DNA from: Burkholderiales bacterium
GTDB taxonomy: Bacteria > Pseudomonadota > Gammaproteobacteria > Burkholderiales > SG8-39
Length of the DNA: 64,000 bases
Direction of reading: 5' to 3'
Assembly: GCA_027493935.1 (NCBI GenBank)
Contig: JAOSJV010000001.1
Span: 992,001 to 1,056,000, forward strand
Numbering within the stretch: the first letter of the stretch is position 1; every line of letters begins with the position of its first letter. The translations under genes and the position numbers were made by a program. The notes under the pieces are model-generated. The model was given only the letters and a program-made list of their open reading frames with translations, did no database searches and was not told the origin of the DNA. Positions 48,683 to 58,151 of this stretch are shown in pieces.

Positions 48683-49293
48683 GCATATGCCTGCCGTGCG
48701 GCGCGTGCCCCGCCGCGTCGGGGGTGAGCCCCATGCTCGAATGGGTCTTCGGCAAGCGCTCGCGCGGCCCGCGCGCCGAGGACCGCTTCTGGCTGGCGCA
48801 CGCCGCGCGGCTGCGCGGCATCGCGCGCGAGGTTGCCGGCCTCACCGAGGCGGGCCACAGCGTCCTCGTCCTCGCGCTGGCCGCGTCCGTGGCCGACGAG
48901 CTCCTCGCGGTGCTTGCCGACGAGCAGCCAGCGCGCTGCCTGAACGCGCTCGAGCGCGAGGCGCTTGGCCGACGGCTCGGCCGTGCGGGCACGGTGAGCG
49001 TCGCGCTGCCCCCTGCGCTGCCGGCCGAGACGCCCGGCGCGCCCGACGTGCTGATCGATGTACTCGTGTGCGGGCGCAACGCGTCGCGTCGCGCCGACGA
49101 GCAGATCCTGCGCTTCGCTGCGCGCGCGGACGGGCGCGTGCGCGTGGTCTTCCACGTCGCGCTGGACGACCCGCTCCTGCGCGAGGCGGCGGGCTCGATC
49201 AAGCCGCTGCTCGAGCGGCTGGGGGCGAGCGAGGACGAGCCCATCTCGCATCCGTTCGTGTCGCGCGCCATCGAGCGCGCGCAAGGCAAGTGA
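48679..49293 (+). CDS. SecA motor-domain-like small protein
   Basis: 204-residue stand-alone protein. The C-terminal third (VVFHVALDDPLLREAAGSIK, then LLERLGASEDEPISHP and FVSRAIERAQGK) closely follows the SecA segment in which FYLSLEDDLMRIFxS, LGMxxDEPIEHxxVxxAIExAQ are conserved (end of the second motor domain). Earlier it has an ARLRGIAREVA helix and a Rossmann-like LTEAGHSVLVLALAASVADE. It lacks the DEAD nucleotidase domain, preprotein domain and zinc tail. It is translationally coupled to the PilZ gene. I know of no named family. Confidence 0.6.
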   Translation: MSICLPCGACPAASGVSPMLEWVFGKRSRGPRAEDRFWLAHAARLRGIAREVAGLTEAGHSVLVLALAASVADELLAVLADEQPARCLNALEREALGRRLGRAGTVSVALPPALPAETPGAPDVLIDVLVCGRNASRRADEQILRFAARADGRVRVVFHVALDDPLLREAAGSIKPLLERLGASEDEPISHPFVSRAIERAQGK

Positions 49294-49322
49294 GGGCCAG
49301 GCCGGCCCGCAAAGGAGCGTCC

Positions 49323-49721
49323 ATGATCCGCGGCAGCTGCCTGTGCGGAAGCGTCCGCTACGAAGTGCGTGGCCGCCTGGGCCGCATCAGCCATTGCCAC
49401 TGCTCGATGTGTCGCAAGGCGCACGGCGCCGCGTTCGGCACCTATGCGTCTGTGCGCCGCGAGGACTTCGTCTGGCTGAGCGGCGCGGATGCCGTCGTCG
49501 CCTACCGCTCCTCGCCCGCGGTCACGCGCACCTTCTGCGGCCGGTGCGGGGCCACGCTGCAATTCATCGACGACACGCACCCGGATGCGCTCGATTTCAC
49601 GCTCGGAACGCTCGACGAAGACCCCGGCGCGCGGCCGGCGCTGCACATCTTCGTCGCGTCCAAGGCGCCCTGGTTCGAAATCACCGACGCGCTGCCGCAG
49701 CACGCGGCGTCCGCCCGGTGA
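49323..49721 (+). CDS. GFA family zinc protein
   Basis: 132-residue glutathione-dependent formaldehyde-activating-like (CENP-V/GFA) protein. The zinc motifs are GSCLCGSVRYEV (CxCG), CHCSMCRKAHG (CxCxxC) and FCGRCGATLQF (CxxC). The family often has unknown function and the name is historical. ATG 49323 follows AAAGGAG. Bases 49722-49918 downstream hold no gene. Confidence 0.9.
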   Translation: MIRGSCLCGSVRYEVRGRLGRISHCHCSMCRKAHGAAFGTYASVRREDFVWLSGADAVVAYRSSPAVTRTFCGRCGATLQFIDDTHPDALDFTLGTLDEDPGARPALHIFVASKAPWFEITDALPQHAASAR

Positions 49722-49918
49722 GCGGTGGCCGCGGTAAGATCGCCGGAATGCGGATTCGGCGCGACGCGCGATGAGCGCGATCAGGGCGGTCGGCCGTGGC
49801 GCGCACCTCGCTCCGGCTGCCGATCGAGGAGGCCTCCCGCGCGACGGGCGCGGTCGACCGCTTGAGTGGCGGGCGTTAGAGCAAAGCTGCAACAATCGTC
49901 GCACATGAAGGAGGAAAC

Positions 49919-50242
49919 ATGATCACCGAACTCGTCTTGTTCGACCTGCCGAAGGGGATGACGCGCGAGGAGGTGGTCGCCGGCATGCGCAAGGTGGCGC
50001 CTGCCTGGCGGCAGAACCCGGAGCTCGTGCGCAAGAACTTCCTCTACGATCCGGAGCGGGGGCAGGCGGGCGGCGCCTACACGTGGCCGAGCGTGGCCGC
50101 GGCGCAGCGTGGGCACGACGAAACCTGGCGCAGGCGCATCCGCGAGATGTACGGCACCGATCCGGTGATCCGCTACTTCGAGACACCGGTCCTGGTCGAT
50201 AACGCGATGCAGCAGACGATCGAAGCGGCGGGCGCCGCCTGA
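49919..50242 (+). CDS. Dimeric alpha-beta barrel (YdhR/monooxygenase-like) protein
   Basis: 107-residue protein with a GAAGGAGG ribosome site. MITELVLFDLPKGMTREEVV and YTWPSVAAAQRGHDETWRRR are typical of the YdhR/ABM-like fold. PVIRYFETPVLVDN near the end forms the barrel edge. It is the first of a run with the Fe-S protein and acyl-CoA synthetase; small ABM proteins often sit in catabolic operons. Reaction unknown. Confidence 0.75.
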   Translation: MITELVLFDLPKGMTREEVVAGMRKVAPAWRQNPELVRKNFLYDPERGQAGGAYTWPSVAAAQRGHDETWRRRIREMYGTDPVIRYFETPVLVDNAMQQTIEAAGAA

Positions 50243-50260
50243 ACTCGCCCGGAGGGCGCA

Positions 50261-51187
50261 GTGAGCGAGGCACCAGCGCGCACCGTGCCGCCGGGCGCCG
50301 ACCCGGCGGCGGCCAAGGCCCAGATCGTCGAGTACTGCAAGCGCAAGGGCGCACTCGCGGTCGGCGTGGCCGACTTGAAGGCGATCGACCGCGTGGCGCC
50401 GCCCGGCCACCGGCCGGGCGACATCCTGCCGAACGTGCGCTCGGTGATCTCGCTCGGAGTGGGCGGGCAGACCCAGGGGGCGTGGAGCGTCCCCACCAAG
50501 GCGTTCGCTTACTTCGGTAGCACGGAGGGACGCGCCTACTCGATCGCCTACGGCTGCGCGTTCTACATCGAGAGCCGGTTCCGCGCGCGCGCGATCTACT
50601 GCCCGCCCGACATGGACCCCGAGGGCGGCGCGCGCATCCCGCTGCAGAGCCTGAAGCTGCACGCGGAGCTCGCTGGCATCGGCGCCCGCTCGCTCGCCGG
50701 CGACATCCTGCTGCACCCCGAGTTCGGCTACATGTATTACGCGTCGGTGTTCACCGAGCTCGCGCTGCCCCCGATCCGCCGCTCGCGACCAATCCGTGCC
50801 CCGCGCCGTCCTGCGTCGACATGTACCGCAAGACCGGGCAAACGCCGTGCATGAAGTTCTGCCCGGTGCAGTGCGCTTTCCGGGGCGATCGACGAGCGTG
50901 GCCAGCAGGCCGAGATGCGCTACGAGATGGCGAAGTGCGCCGAGCTCACCCAGCAGTACGAGGCGGTGCCGCAGGTGCTCGCCGAGGCGCTCGCCGCCGG
51001 CGACCCGGCGGCCCGCGAGCGTGCGCTGTTCGATCCGGACGCGAGCCTGCTCTGGTACAAGATGTCGGTCGGTTCGGGCGGTCTGCTGGCGCAGTGCTTC
51101 GAGTGCATGCGCGTGTGCCCGATCGCGACCCGCGCGCCGCTCGCCGATCCGATCCGGCGCGCGCAGGCTGCCGAGCGCAAGGACTGA
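50261..51187 (+). CDS. 4Fe-4S protein related to epoxyqueuosine reductase (QueG-like), two frameshifts
   Basis: ~309-residue iron-sulfur protein. GTG start 50261 follows GGAGGG. The N-terminal half (AQIVEYCKRKGALAVGVADL, VRSVISLGVGGQ) resembles the QueG/COG1600 cobalamin-binding part. The first cluster set is in CPAPSCVDMYRKTGQTPCMK, FCPVQC; the second in CFECMRVCPIAT. Frame breaks near 50768-50772 and 50880-50884 separate three readable pieces. It differs from true QueG in length and cluster spacing, so a tRNA role should not be assumed; an electron-transfer or reductive activation job in the adjoining acyl-CoA run is possible. Confidence 0.7.
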
Positions 51188-51191
51188 CGCC

Positions 51192-53166
51192 ATGCCGCGC
51201 GGCCGCGCTTTTGAGCAGATCGGGGTCACCGAGGCGATGATCGCGAGCTACGCCGACGCGATCTGGCGTCTGTCGAATAACGTCCAGATCCGGCGCGGCG
51301 ACCCGGTGCGCCTGCGCGAGTTCGATCGCGTCGACGCCGCGCGCGGCGACCTCGGCATGAGCGACGCCGAGATCGCCGCCGTGCTCGGCCTGATGCGCGA
51401 CCAGGTGCTCGCGATCCGCGTTCTCACCGAGGTGCGCCGGTTCCCGCCGCCGCAGCTACGCGCGGCTCTACGAGCTCGGCCGCGGCAGCCGCTTCCGCGC
51501 CGACCGGTTCGTGCCGCCCGAGGCGCGCAGCGGCTTTCGCGCCGACGCGCTCGCGCTGCGCGAGGCGCTGCGCTTCGACCCCGCGCAGGTCCGCCGCTTC
51601 GTCGACGCCGGCTGGTGGGCGCACGACACGCTCGCCGGCTGGATCGCGGCGCGCGCGGCCGAGACGCCGCAGAAGGCGGCCGTGCGGACGCTCGACGGCG
51701 AGCTCGGGTACGCGGAGCTCGCACGGCGCGCGGAGCACTTCGCGGCGGGCCTGCACCGGCTCGGCATCGGTCGCGGCGACGTGGTGTCGGTGCAGCTGCC
51801 GAACATCCCCGAGTTCCTGGTCGCCTATCTCGCCATCGCGCGGATCGGCGCGGTGATGTCGACCGCGCACATGCCGTACCGCGGCGTCGAGCTGGGGACG
51901 CTGCTCGCGCACAGCCGGGCGCGCGTGCTCGTCTGCCTGAGCCGCAACAAGGACCACGAGCCAGCCGCCGCCGCGCTCGCGCTCAAGCGCGCGCTGCCGT
52001 CGCTCGAGCACGTGATCGCGCTCGGCGACCCGGTGCCGGGCGCGACGCCCTTCGTCGAGGTGCTCGCGAGCCCGGGCGAGTTGCCCGACGATCTCGCGCC
52101 GGCGCCCGCGGATCCGTTCCTGCTGCTCTACACGTCGGGCACCGGCGCAAGCCCGAAGGCGGTGCCGCTCACGCAGCAGGCGACTCTCGGCAACGCGCGC
52201 ATGGGCGCGCGCGAGCACCGCATCAGCGCCGACGATGTGGCGCTCTCCGCGGCGCCCTACTCGCACCTGTTCGGCCTGTACAGCTTCCACCTGGCGGCGA
52301 GCGTCGGCGCGACGAATCTCCTCCTGCCGGTATTCTCGCCGCCCGAGTTCGCGCAGGCGGTGGCCGCGGGCCGGCCCACCGTTCTCTTCGTCGCGCCGGC
52401 GCACCTCGCCGCGCTGTCGAAGACCGGCGCACTCGAGGCCATCGACCTCTCGAGCGTCCGGCACGTGATCGCTTCGGGCAGCGCGTGCCCGCCGGAGCTT
52501 GCGCGCGCGGTCGCGGCTCGGTTGCCGAACGGCCGCTTCACGCAGCTCTGGGGCATGACCGAGACGCAGGCCGGTCTCTACACGCGTCCGGACGATCCGG
52601 TTGACGTCGCGGCGCTCACCACCGGGCGGCCGAGCCCGGGTACCGAGGCGCGCGTGGTGGCAGCGGACGGCGCCGAGCTGGCGCCGGGCGAAGAAGGCGA
52701 ACTCGAGGTGCGTGGCAGCCTGCTGTTCCCCGGCTACTTCGACAACGCCGAGGCGAATGCGGATGCCTTCACGGCCGACGGATGGTTTCGCACGGGCGAC
52801 CTGGCGGCGCGCGGCGCCGAGGGCAACTTCCGCATCACCGGACGCACCAAGGACCTGATCAACCGGGGCGGCGTCAAGTACAACCCGCGCGACGTCGAAG
52901 ACCTGCTCGATGCGCACCCGGACGTGATGCAGGCCGCGGTCGTGCCGGTGCCCGATACGCTGCTCGGCGAGCGGGCGTGCTGCGTGATCGTCCCGCGCGG
53001 CGGGCGCTCGCCCGGGCTCGATGCGCTGTGCGCCTATCTGCTCGAGCGCGGCGTGGCGCGCTACAAGCTGCCCGAGCGGCTCGTGTTCGTCGCCGAGATG
53101 CCGCTGACGCCCACGCGCAAGATCATCAAGAGCAAGCTCGTCGAGCAGATCGCACGCGGCGCCTGA
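51192..53166 (+). CDS. Acyl-CoA synthetase with an N-terminal extension, frameshifted
   Basis: If one base is corrected near 51455, a ~658-residue protein results. The first ~130 residues (MPRGRAFEQIGVTEAMIASY, IRRGDPVRLREFDRVDAAR) are helical and not part of normal ligases. The ligase domain begins at FVDAGWWAHDTLAGWIA. Its phosphate loop is YTSGTGASPKAVPLT, a mild variant, and LWGMTETQAGLYT and GWFRTGDLAARGAEG follow. A10 is TPTRKIIKSKL, with Lys kept. No stop or ribosome site separates the two parts, so a true fusion is plausible; two adjacent genes is the alternative. It starts 5 bases after the Fe-S gene. Confidence 0.75.
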
Positions 53167-53189
53167 GTGCGGGCGCCGCGCCGAGCCGC

Positions 53190-54092
53190 ATGATCGAAGC
53201 GCCCCGTCCAACGCCATTCGAGCCAGGCACGCTCGCGGCCGTGATCGACCGCGTGCGCGCCGCCGCGCTCGCCTCCGGCGCGCTGCAGCCGATCCAGACC
53301 GAGCAGGAACTGGTCGAGGACGGCGGCGTGCGTTTCGTCGTGCGGCGCGTCTCCAGCCTCGACCTGAAGCGGCTGGCGGGGCGCCGGCGCGCCGACCCGT
53401 CGGCGCGCACGCCGGCGAACCCGTTCCTGCCGCCCGAGCCCGCGCTGCTCCTCGCCGAGGTTTCGGACACGCACCGCGCGGTGCTGAACAAGTACTACGT
53501 GCTGGACGGCCATCTGCTCATCGTGACGCGCGCGTTCGTGGACCAGGAGGCGCTGCTCGACGAGCGCGACTTCGCGGCGCTCGAGACGTGCATGGCCGAG
53601 CTGCCTTCGCTCGGGTTCTACAACGGCGGGATCGTCGCCGGCGCAAGCCAGCCGCACAAGCACTTGCAGATGGTGCCGTTGCCGCTCGCGCGCGAGGGGC
53701 CTGCGGTGCCGATCGAGCCGCTGTTCGCGCCGGTCGCGGGCGCGGCCGGGATCGTGCGCGTGCCAGCGCTCGCGTTCCCGCACGCGTTCGCCTGGCGCGA
53801 GGCGGCGGAAAACGCCACGCCGGCGCGCCTTGCCGCGCTCTACCGCGCGCTGCTCGAGGCGATCGGCGTGCGCGCGCTCGAGCGCGGCGGCATGCCGAGC
53901 CAGTCCTCGCCGTACAGCCTGCTCGTTGCCGAGCGATGGATGCTAGCGGTGCCGCGCGTGCGCGAGCACTTCGGCACGATCTCGGTCAACGCGCTCGGTT
54001 TCGCCGGCTCGCTGTTCGTCCGCGACGCCGACGAACTCGCGGCGCTTCGCCGGGCGGGGCCCATGGCCGCGCTGCGTGCGGTGGCCGGCTGA
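53190..54092 (+). CDS. ATP adenylyltransferase (Ap4A phosphorylase-like)
   Basis: 300-residue HIT-superfamily protein of the Apa1/2 type, splitting diadenosine polyphosphates by phosphorolysis. The catalytic HxHxQ is in GASQPHKHLQMVPLP. NPFLPPEPALLLAEVSDTHR and NKYYVLDGHLLIVTR are the usual earlier segments; MPSQSSPYSLLVAERWM follows the active site. ATG 53190 fits homology. It overlaps the next gene by TGATG. Proteobacterial versions help keep Ap4A low. Confidence 0.9.
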   Translation: MIEAPRPTPFEPGTLAAVIDRVRAAALASGALQPIQTEQELVEDGGVRFVVRRVSSLDLKRLAGRRRADPSARTPANPFLPPEPALLLAEVSDTHRAVLNKYYVLDGHLLIVTRAFVDQEALLDERDFAALETCMAELPSLGFYNGGIVAGASQPHKHLQMVPLPLAREGPAVPIEPLFAPVAGAAGIVRVPALAFPHAFAWREAAENATPARLAALYRALLEAIGVRALERGGMPSQSSPYSLLVAERWMLAVPRVREHFGTISVNALGFAGSLFVRDADELAALRRAGPMAALRAVAG

Positions 54093-54665
54093 TGGGCGGC
54101 CCGCAGGCCCCGCGCGCGACGCCGCCGGATCGAGCGCGCGTTGTCCGCTTCCCCGCGCCGTGGGGGGCTGAAGTTGGGCGCGGCGACCGCGCTCGCGACG
54201 CTCGTCCTGTTCGGGATGCCGGTCGCGATGCGCTACGCCTCGCCCGAACGCGAGACCGGTACCGTTCCGCTCGTCTTTCTCGCCGCCGGACTGGCGCTGA
54301 TCGGGATCGCAGCCCTCTTCACGATCCGCGGCTACCGGCTCGATGCCGCCGGCCTGCACGTGGAGCGGTTGCTCTGGGCCGACCGGATCGCGCTCGACAC
54401 CCTGCGCGGCGCGTGGGCCGATCACCAGGCGACGGCGAAATCGTTGCGGCTCTTCGGCAACAGCGGCTTCTTCTGCATCGCCGGGCTCTTCAGCAACCGC
54501 AAGCTCGGCCGCTATCGCGCGTTCGCGACCGACCCGCAGCGCGCGGTGGTGCTCGATCTCGCCACGCGGAAGGTCGTGGTCACGCCGGACGACCCGCAGG
54601 CGTTTCTTGCTGCACTGCGGAATCGTTGTCCACAGGTCGAAATCGGCGTCGAGCCGGATGCGTGA
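54092..54665 (+). CDS. Membrane protein with a PH-like domain, frameshifted
   Basis: ~190-residue protein. The ATG at 54092 overlaps the previous stop and reads MGGPQAPRATPPDRARVVR. Removing one base from the G6 run 54162-54167 joins it to LKLGAATALATLVLFGMPVA, then a second helix LVFLAAGLALIGIAALFTI. The soluble part (YRLDAAGLHVERLLWADRIA, RKLGRYRAFATDP) looks like the bacterial PH domain. Function unknown. Bases 54666-54957 hold nothing I recognise. Confidence 0.65.
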
Positions 54666-54957
54666 GCGGGCGCAGCGCGGCGCGTACCGGGATCGAAGGG
54701 GAACGGGCCGTGGCCCAGAGCGCCCGGGGCGCCGGGATCGATCTGTCGGGCGCCAAGGGACTGCAAGCGGTGGTCCTGAGGTGCAGCGAGCGTGACAACG
54801 GAGGATTGCCAGGGATCCGCACCGCAGGTAGGGTGCGATTACTGGTCTGGTCGGTGCCGGAGGTGCTTCATCCGGCGGCGGCCGCAGGGGAGAGGCTTCC
54901 CGACAGCTCCTCATACGCACCGCCGCACGCAACTGGCACAGCCGTTCCGAGGATCCC

Positions 54958-55464
54958 GTGTACGTTTTTCTCGACTTCGACGGCGTGATGCGGCGGCTCT
55001 CGTCGCGGCCGTTCCGGTTCGACCGAGACTGCCTGGAGCGCTTCGAGAACGTGCTGCGGGCGCATCCGCGCGCACGCGTGGTGGTCGCCTCGGCGTGGCG
55101 CCTGGGCCTCTCGCTCGAGGCGCTGCGCGAGCTCTTCTCGTCGGACATCGCGCCGCGCGTGGTCGGCGTCACGCCCGAGTCGGCCGATCTCACCGGCGGG
55201 TACCGCCACCGCGAGATGCTCGGCTATCTCGAGCGCAATGCGGCGCCCGGGGAAGCCTGGGTCGTCGTCGATGACGACAGCGAACACTATCCGGCCGGCG
55301 TGCGGCTGATCGCGATCGATCCGCGTTGCGGCTTCGACGAGCGCGCCGCCGCCGACCTCGCCCGCGAACTGCACGGCCTGGCGGAGGCAGGCGCGCACGC
55401 CGGCACTTCCGGCAACAGCCCCTTAGGCGACGGTTCGGGAGAGAGTTTCGGCTTTCAGCGCTGA
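54958..55464 (+). CDS. HAD-domain protein
   Basis: 168-residue HAD-superfamily protein. GTG start 54958. Motif I is [11 protein letters not shown] (DxD), motif II is VVASAWR and the acidic motif is [12 protein letters not shown]. It has no large cap and no typical phosphatase motif III Lys, so a nucleotidase or phosphatase activity is only possible. Its last 42 bases overlap the convergent cobA gene. Confidence 0.8.
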   Translation: MYVFLDFDGVMRRLSSRPFRFDRDCLERFENVLRAHPRARVVVASAWRLGLSLEALRELFSSDIAPRVVGVTPESADLTGGYRHREMLGYLERNAAPGEAWVVVDDDSEHYPAGVRLIAIDPRCGFDERAAADLARELHGLAEAGAHAGTSGNSPLGDGSGESFGFQR

Positions 55465-56292
55465 TGCCGCGGCGGGGCTCGCCGGCCGGCGGCGGTGCGC
55501 GGCACCGGTGGCCGCGGGCGCATCGCCGGGACGCGTCGCAGCCGGCGCGCGCAGCGCGACCACCTCGCCCACGATGACCAGCGCCGGCGGCCGCGCATCG
55601 TGCGCACGGGCGAGCCGCGGTAGCGTCGCGAGCGTGCCCGTCAGCACGCGCTGCGCGGCGGTGGTCGCGCGCTCGACGAGCGCCGCGGGCGTGTCGGCGG
55701 CGCGCCCGTGCTCGATCAGACGACGCGCGATCTCCGGCAGCCGGCCGAGGCCCATGTAGATCACCAGAGTCTGGCCGGGGCGCGCGAGCGCGGCCCAATC
55801 GGTGTCCGGACCGCCGTCGCGCCGATGCCCGGTCACGAACACGCAGGCGTGCGCGTGCTCGCGGTGCGTGAGCGGAATGCCGGCGCACGCCGCCGCGCCG
55901 CCTGCGGCCGTGACGCCGGGCACGACCTCGACCAGGATGCCGTGCGCGGCGAGCGCCGCGACCTCCTCGCCGCCGCGGCCGAACATGAACGGGTCGCCGC
56001 CTTTCAGCCGCACCACGCGCCGGCCGCTGCGCGCGAGGCGCACCATCAGGGCGTTGATCTCTGCCTGCGGGAGTGTGTGGTTCGCCTCCTCCTTGCCAAC
56101 GTAGATGCGCTCGGCGTCGGCGCGGGCGAGCGCGATCACCGCGTCGGAGACCAGATGGTCGTAGAGCACTACGTCGGCGCGCTGCAACAGGCGCAGGGCG
56201 CGCAGCGTGAGGAGCTCGGGATCGCCCGGGCCCGCGCCGACGAGATGCACGATACCGTGCGACGGATGCAGGGACGGCGGCGCTTCACTCAT
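55423..56292 (-). CDS. cobA: Uroporphyrinogen-III C-methyltransferase (SUMT)
   Basis: 289-residue SUMT, which methylates uroporphyrinogen III twice to make precorrin-2 on the way to siroheme (and B12). The glycine motif is [20 protein letters not shown] near the start; [26 protein letters not shown] and [20 protein letters not shown] are all present. ATG 56292 was chosen from homology. Siroheme is the cofactor of DsrAB in the divergent operon, which explains its place. It is the last gene of the minus sulfur operon, 72 bases after the unknown 192-residue gene. Confidence 0.92.
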   Translation of the reverse strand: MSEAPPSLHPSHGIVHLVGAGPGDPELLTLRALRLLQRADVVLYDHLVSDAVIALARADAERIYVGKEEANHTLPQAEINALMVRLARSGRRVVRLKGGDPFMFGRGGEEVAALAAHGILVEVVPGVTAAGGAAACAGIPLTHREHAHACVFVTGHRRDGGPDTDWAALARPGQTLVIYMGLGRLPEIARRLIEHGRAADTPAALVERATTAAQRVLTGTLATLPRLARAHDARPPALVIVGEVVALRAPAATRPGDAPAATGAAHRRRPASPAAASALKAETLSRTVA

Positions 56293-56364
56293 CGACGCAC
56301 GCCCGGTCGTTGTCGCGGGCGTCCTTGGGCTGGAGTCGGCTCCATCGCCGCGTCGGGTGCGCAC

Positions 56365-56943
56365 TCACGCGGCCTGCTCCGCCGGCGGGTAAAAGCCGTC
56401 GAGCGTTTTCTTCAGCGTGCCGAGCGCCTCGGGCGCGAGGATCTCCATGACCTGGTCGGCCACCCAGCGTTGGTCGGCCTCGGTCGCGAGCTCGCGGACC
56501 GCGAGCGCCAGGTAGCGCAGCACCTCGAAGCTCGGCCGGGCCGGGTCGAACGCCATTTCCGCGTACTCGGCGGCGCGGCGGTTGAGCATGTCGACGAAGT
56601 TCGCGCGGTAGTCGAACCCGTCGTCGCCGACGATGGCGAGGACGTTCTCGACCATCACGTCGGCGAGCCGCGCGCCGGTCGCCTGCACGAGCCGCCCGCG
56701 TGCGCCCTCGGCAATCCGTCCGTGCACCGACCGGTCGGTCACGTGCAGGAGGAACGCGGCCATCTCGGCGAGGATGCGCAGGCCCCGCTCGGGCGTGATG
56801 ATGTCGTAGTCGGCCTTGGAGAGGCCCGTCACCGCGTTGTCCGCGAGCCGCCAGATCGTGGCGGCGAGGACGCTCGCGACCTCCTCCGCCGGGCGCCCGC
56901 TTGCGGCCTGCTTGAACCAGACGGTCTTGACCCTGAGCGCCAT
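56365..56943 (-). CDS. Protein of unknown function in the sulfur operon
   Basis: 192-residue mostly helical soluble protein, MALRVKTVWFKQAASGRPAE, EVASVLAATIWRLADNAVTG, and a Glu/Ala-rich C-terminal half ending ALGTLKKTLDGFYPPAEQAA. No cysteines and no membrane segment, so it is not itself a sulfur carrier. I do not recognise a family. It lies between the tandem TusA gene (26-base gap) and cobA, and probably helps in the same sulfur pathway. Confidence 0.7.
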   Translation of the reverse strand: MALRVKTVWFKQAASGRPAEEVASVLAATIWRLADNAVTGLSKADYDIITPERGLRILAEMAAFLLHVTDRSVHGRIAEGARGRLVQATGARLADVMVENVLAIVGDDGFDYRANFVDMLNRRAAEYAEMAFDPARPSFEVLRYLALAVRELATEADQRWVADQVMEILAPEALGTLKKTLDGFYPPAEQAA

Positions 56944-56969
56944 CGGACGCGATACCCTCGCCGTGCCGG

Positions 56970-57471
56970 TCACTTCTTGCGGATGAAAAACTCGTACACG
57001 CTCGGCTGGGGCTCGTGTGCCTCGACCAGTTCGAGCGCGGTGCTCTTCACCCACGCCTTGACGTCGGCAGGCGATCCCGGGCAGCTCGAGATGAGCTGCA
57101 GCACTTCGCCTCGCCGCATCCCGTCGAGCAGCTTTTTTCGCCTCGACGATCGGGCCGGGGCACGAGACGCCGCGGATGTCGAGCGTCGCATTGGCCTCCG
57201 GCCGGACACGCTTGCCCTTGCGCAGGTAGAAGACCATCCGCCTGCCCTCGAGATGCTCGCTCGTGAGGATCTCGTGATCGGTGTACCTGACCCAGGCCGA
57301 CAGGTCGTCGAACGTGCCGGGGCAGTCCGACACGAGCTTGAGCACCTGGCCGGCTGCGAGGTCGTCCATGACCCGCTTCGCGCCGAGAAGCGGTGCCGGG
57401 CACGAAAGCCCGGAGAGATCGAGGGCCGCGTCGTGCTTGATCGCGGCGCCCTTGCCTGCAGCTTGCGTCAT
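56970..57471 (-). CDS. Tandem TusA-like sulfur carrier protein, frameshifted
   Basis: ~166-residue protein with two TusA/SirA domains. Each has the Cys-Pro-x-Pro sulfur site: LSGLSCPAPLLGAKRVM and IRGVSCPGPIVEAKK. TusA carries persulfide sulfur from rhodanese/DsrE2 to DsrEFH and on to DsrC. The A6 run (T6 at 57133-57138 on the plus strand) has one base too many, breaking the second domain; the continuation is LLDGMRRGEVLQLISSCPG. The ATG overlaps the stop of the Cas6-like gene (57468-57471). A two-domain TusA is unusual; most are single ~80-residue proteins. Confidence 0.85.
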
Positions 57472-58151
57472 GTTGCGGCCATCCAGTGTGAGTCCGAGTC
57501 AGCGGAAGCGCGTTGCTCGCCGGCGGCGCGGTCGCTGCCGACCGCCGCGGTCGAGCGGTGCGGCAGGAAGGCGCCGAAGCCGAGCTTGCGATGCGGCCCG
57601 AGGCCGGCGACCAGCAGGCGCAGCGACTCTGCGGGCGCGAGGCCGGCGAGCATGAGGCTGAACCCGACCAGCGTGCCGCCCGGACCGGCGGCGGCGGTGC
57701 GGCGGCCGCAGACGAGTTCGCCGCCGACGGCGAGGGCCGCGAGCCCGGCTGCCGCCTCCTGCTCGAAGGCGGCCTCGTCGTCGGCGGCGGACGCGACGCG
57801 CTGCGCGTACAGCGTGCCGTGAGCGATGAGCGGACGCGTCAGCGCCCGGCCGATCGCGAGGCGCGCGCCGTCGATCGCGAGCGCCGTGCCGCATAGCGCG
57901 AGCGCGTCGCGCACACGCTCGGCCGGAAGCCGCAGCATCAGCCGGCTGTGCCGGCCCACCGCGAGCACCCCGTCGGACAACGCGCTGGCGCGCACCGGGA
58001 AGATCGCCGCCAGGTCCTCCCGCTCCAGCCAGGGAAGCTCGCGCGCGATCGCATGCCACAAGCCGAGCGAGTGGTCGCGCGGCAGCGGCCCGCCCGCGAG
58101 CGAGAAGGCGAGATCGACGAACTCGGCGCCGGGAAGCGCGAAGCGGCTCAC
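57468..58151 (-). CDS. Cas6/Cmx6-like (type I-MYXAN) RNA-endonuclease-family protein
   Basis: 227-residue protein. It opens FVDLAFSLAGGPLPRDHSLG (11-30), then HSRLMLRLPAERV (68-80), FSLMLAGLAPAESLRLLVAG (164-183) and the glycine-rich end GLGPHRKLGFGAFLPH (183-198). This is the pattern I know from Cas6 of the Cmx6 family: D-x-F-x-L-x-G, LPxDH, SRLxLRLP, ESLRL and a G-rich loop before FVPH. His27 is in the place of the catalytic His. No CRISPR array or other cas gene is in the window. GTG start overlaps the 76-residue gene; the stop overlaps tusA. Function in sulfur oxidation is unexplained. Confidence 0.7.
   Translation of the reverse strand: MSRFALPGAEFVDLAFSLAGGPLPRDHSLGLWHAIARELPWLEREDLAAIFPVRASALSDGVLAVGRHSRLMLRLPAERVRDALALCGTALAIDGARLAIGRALTRPLIAHGTLYAQRVASAADDEAAFEQEAAAGLAALAVGGELVCGRRTAAAGPGGTLVGFSLMLAGLAPAESLRLLVAGLGPHRKLGFGAFLPHRSTAAVGSDRAAGEQRASADSDSHWMAAT

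Noticed and set aside
57468..58151. A CRISPR-Cas locus
   Set aside because: No array of regularly spaced direct repeats and no other cas genes are visible; the palindromic repeats are scattered singly between genes.
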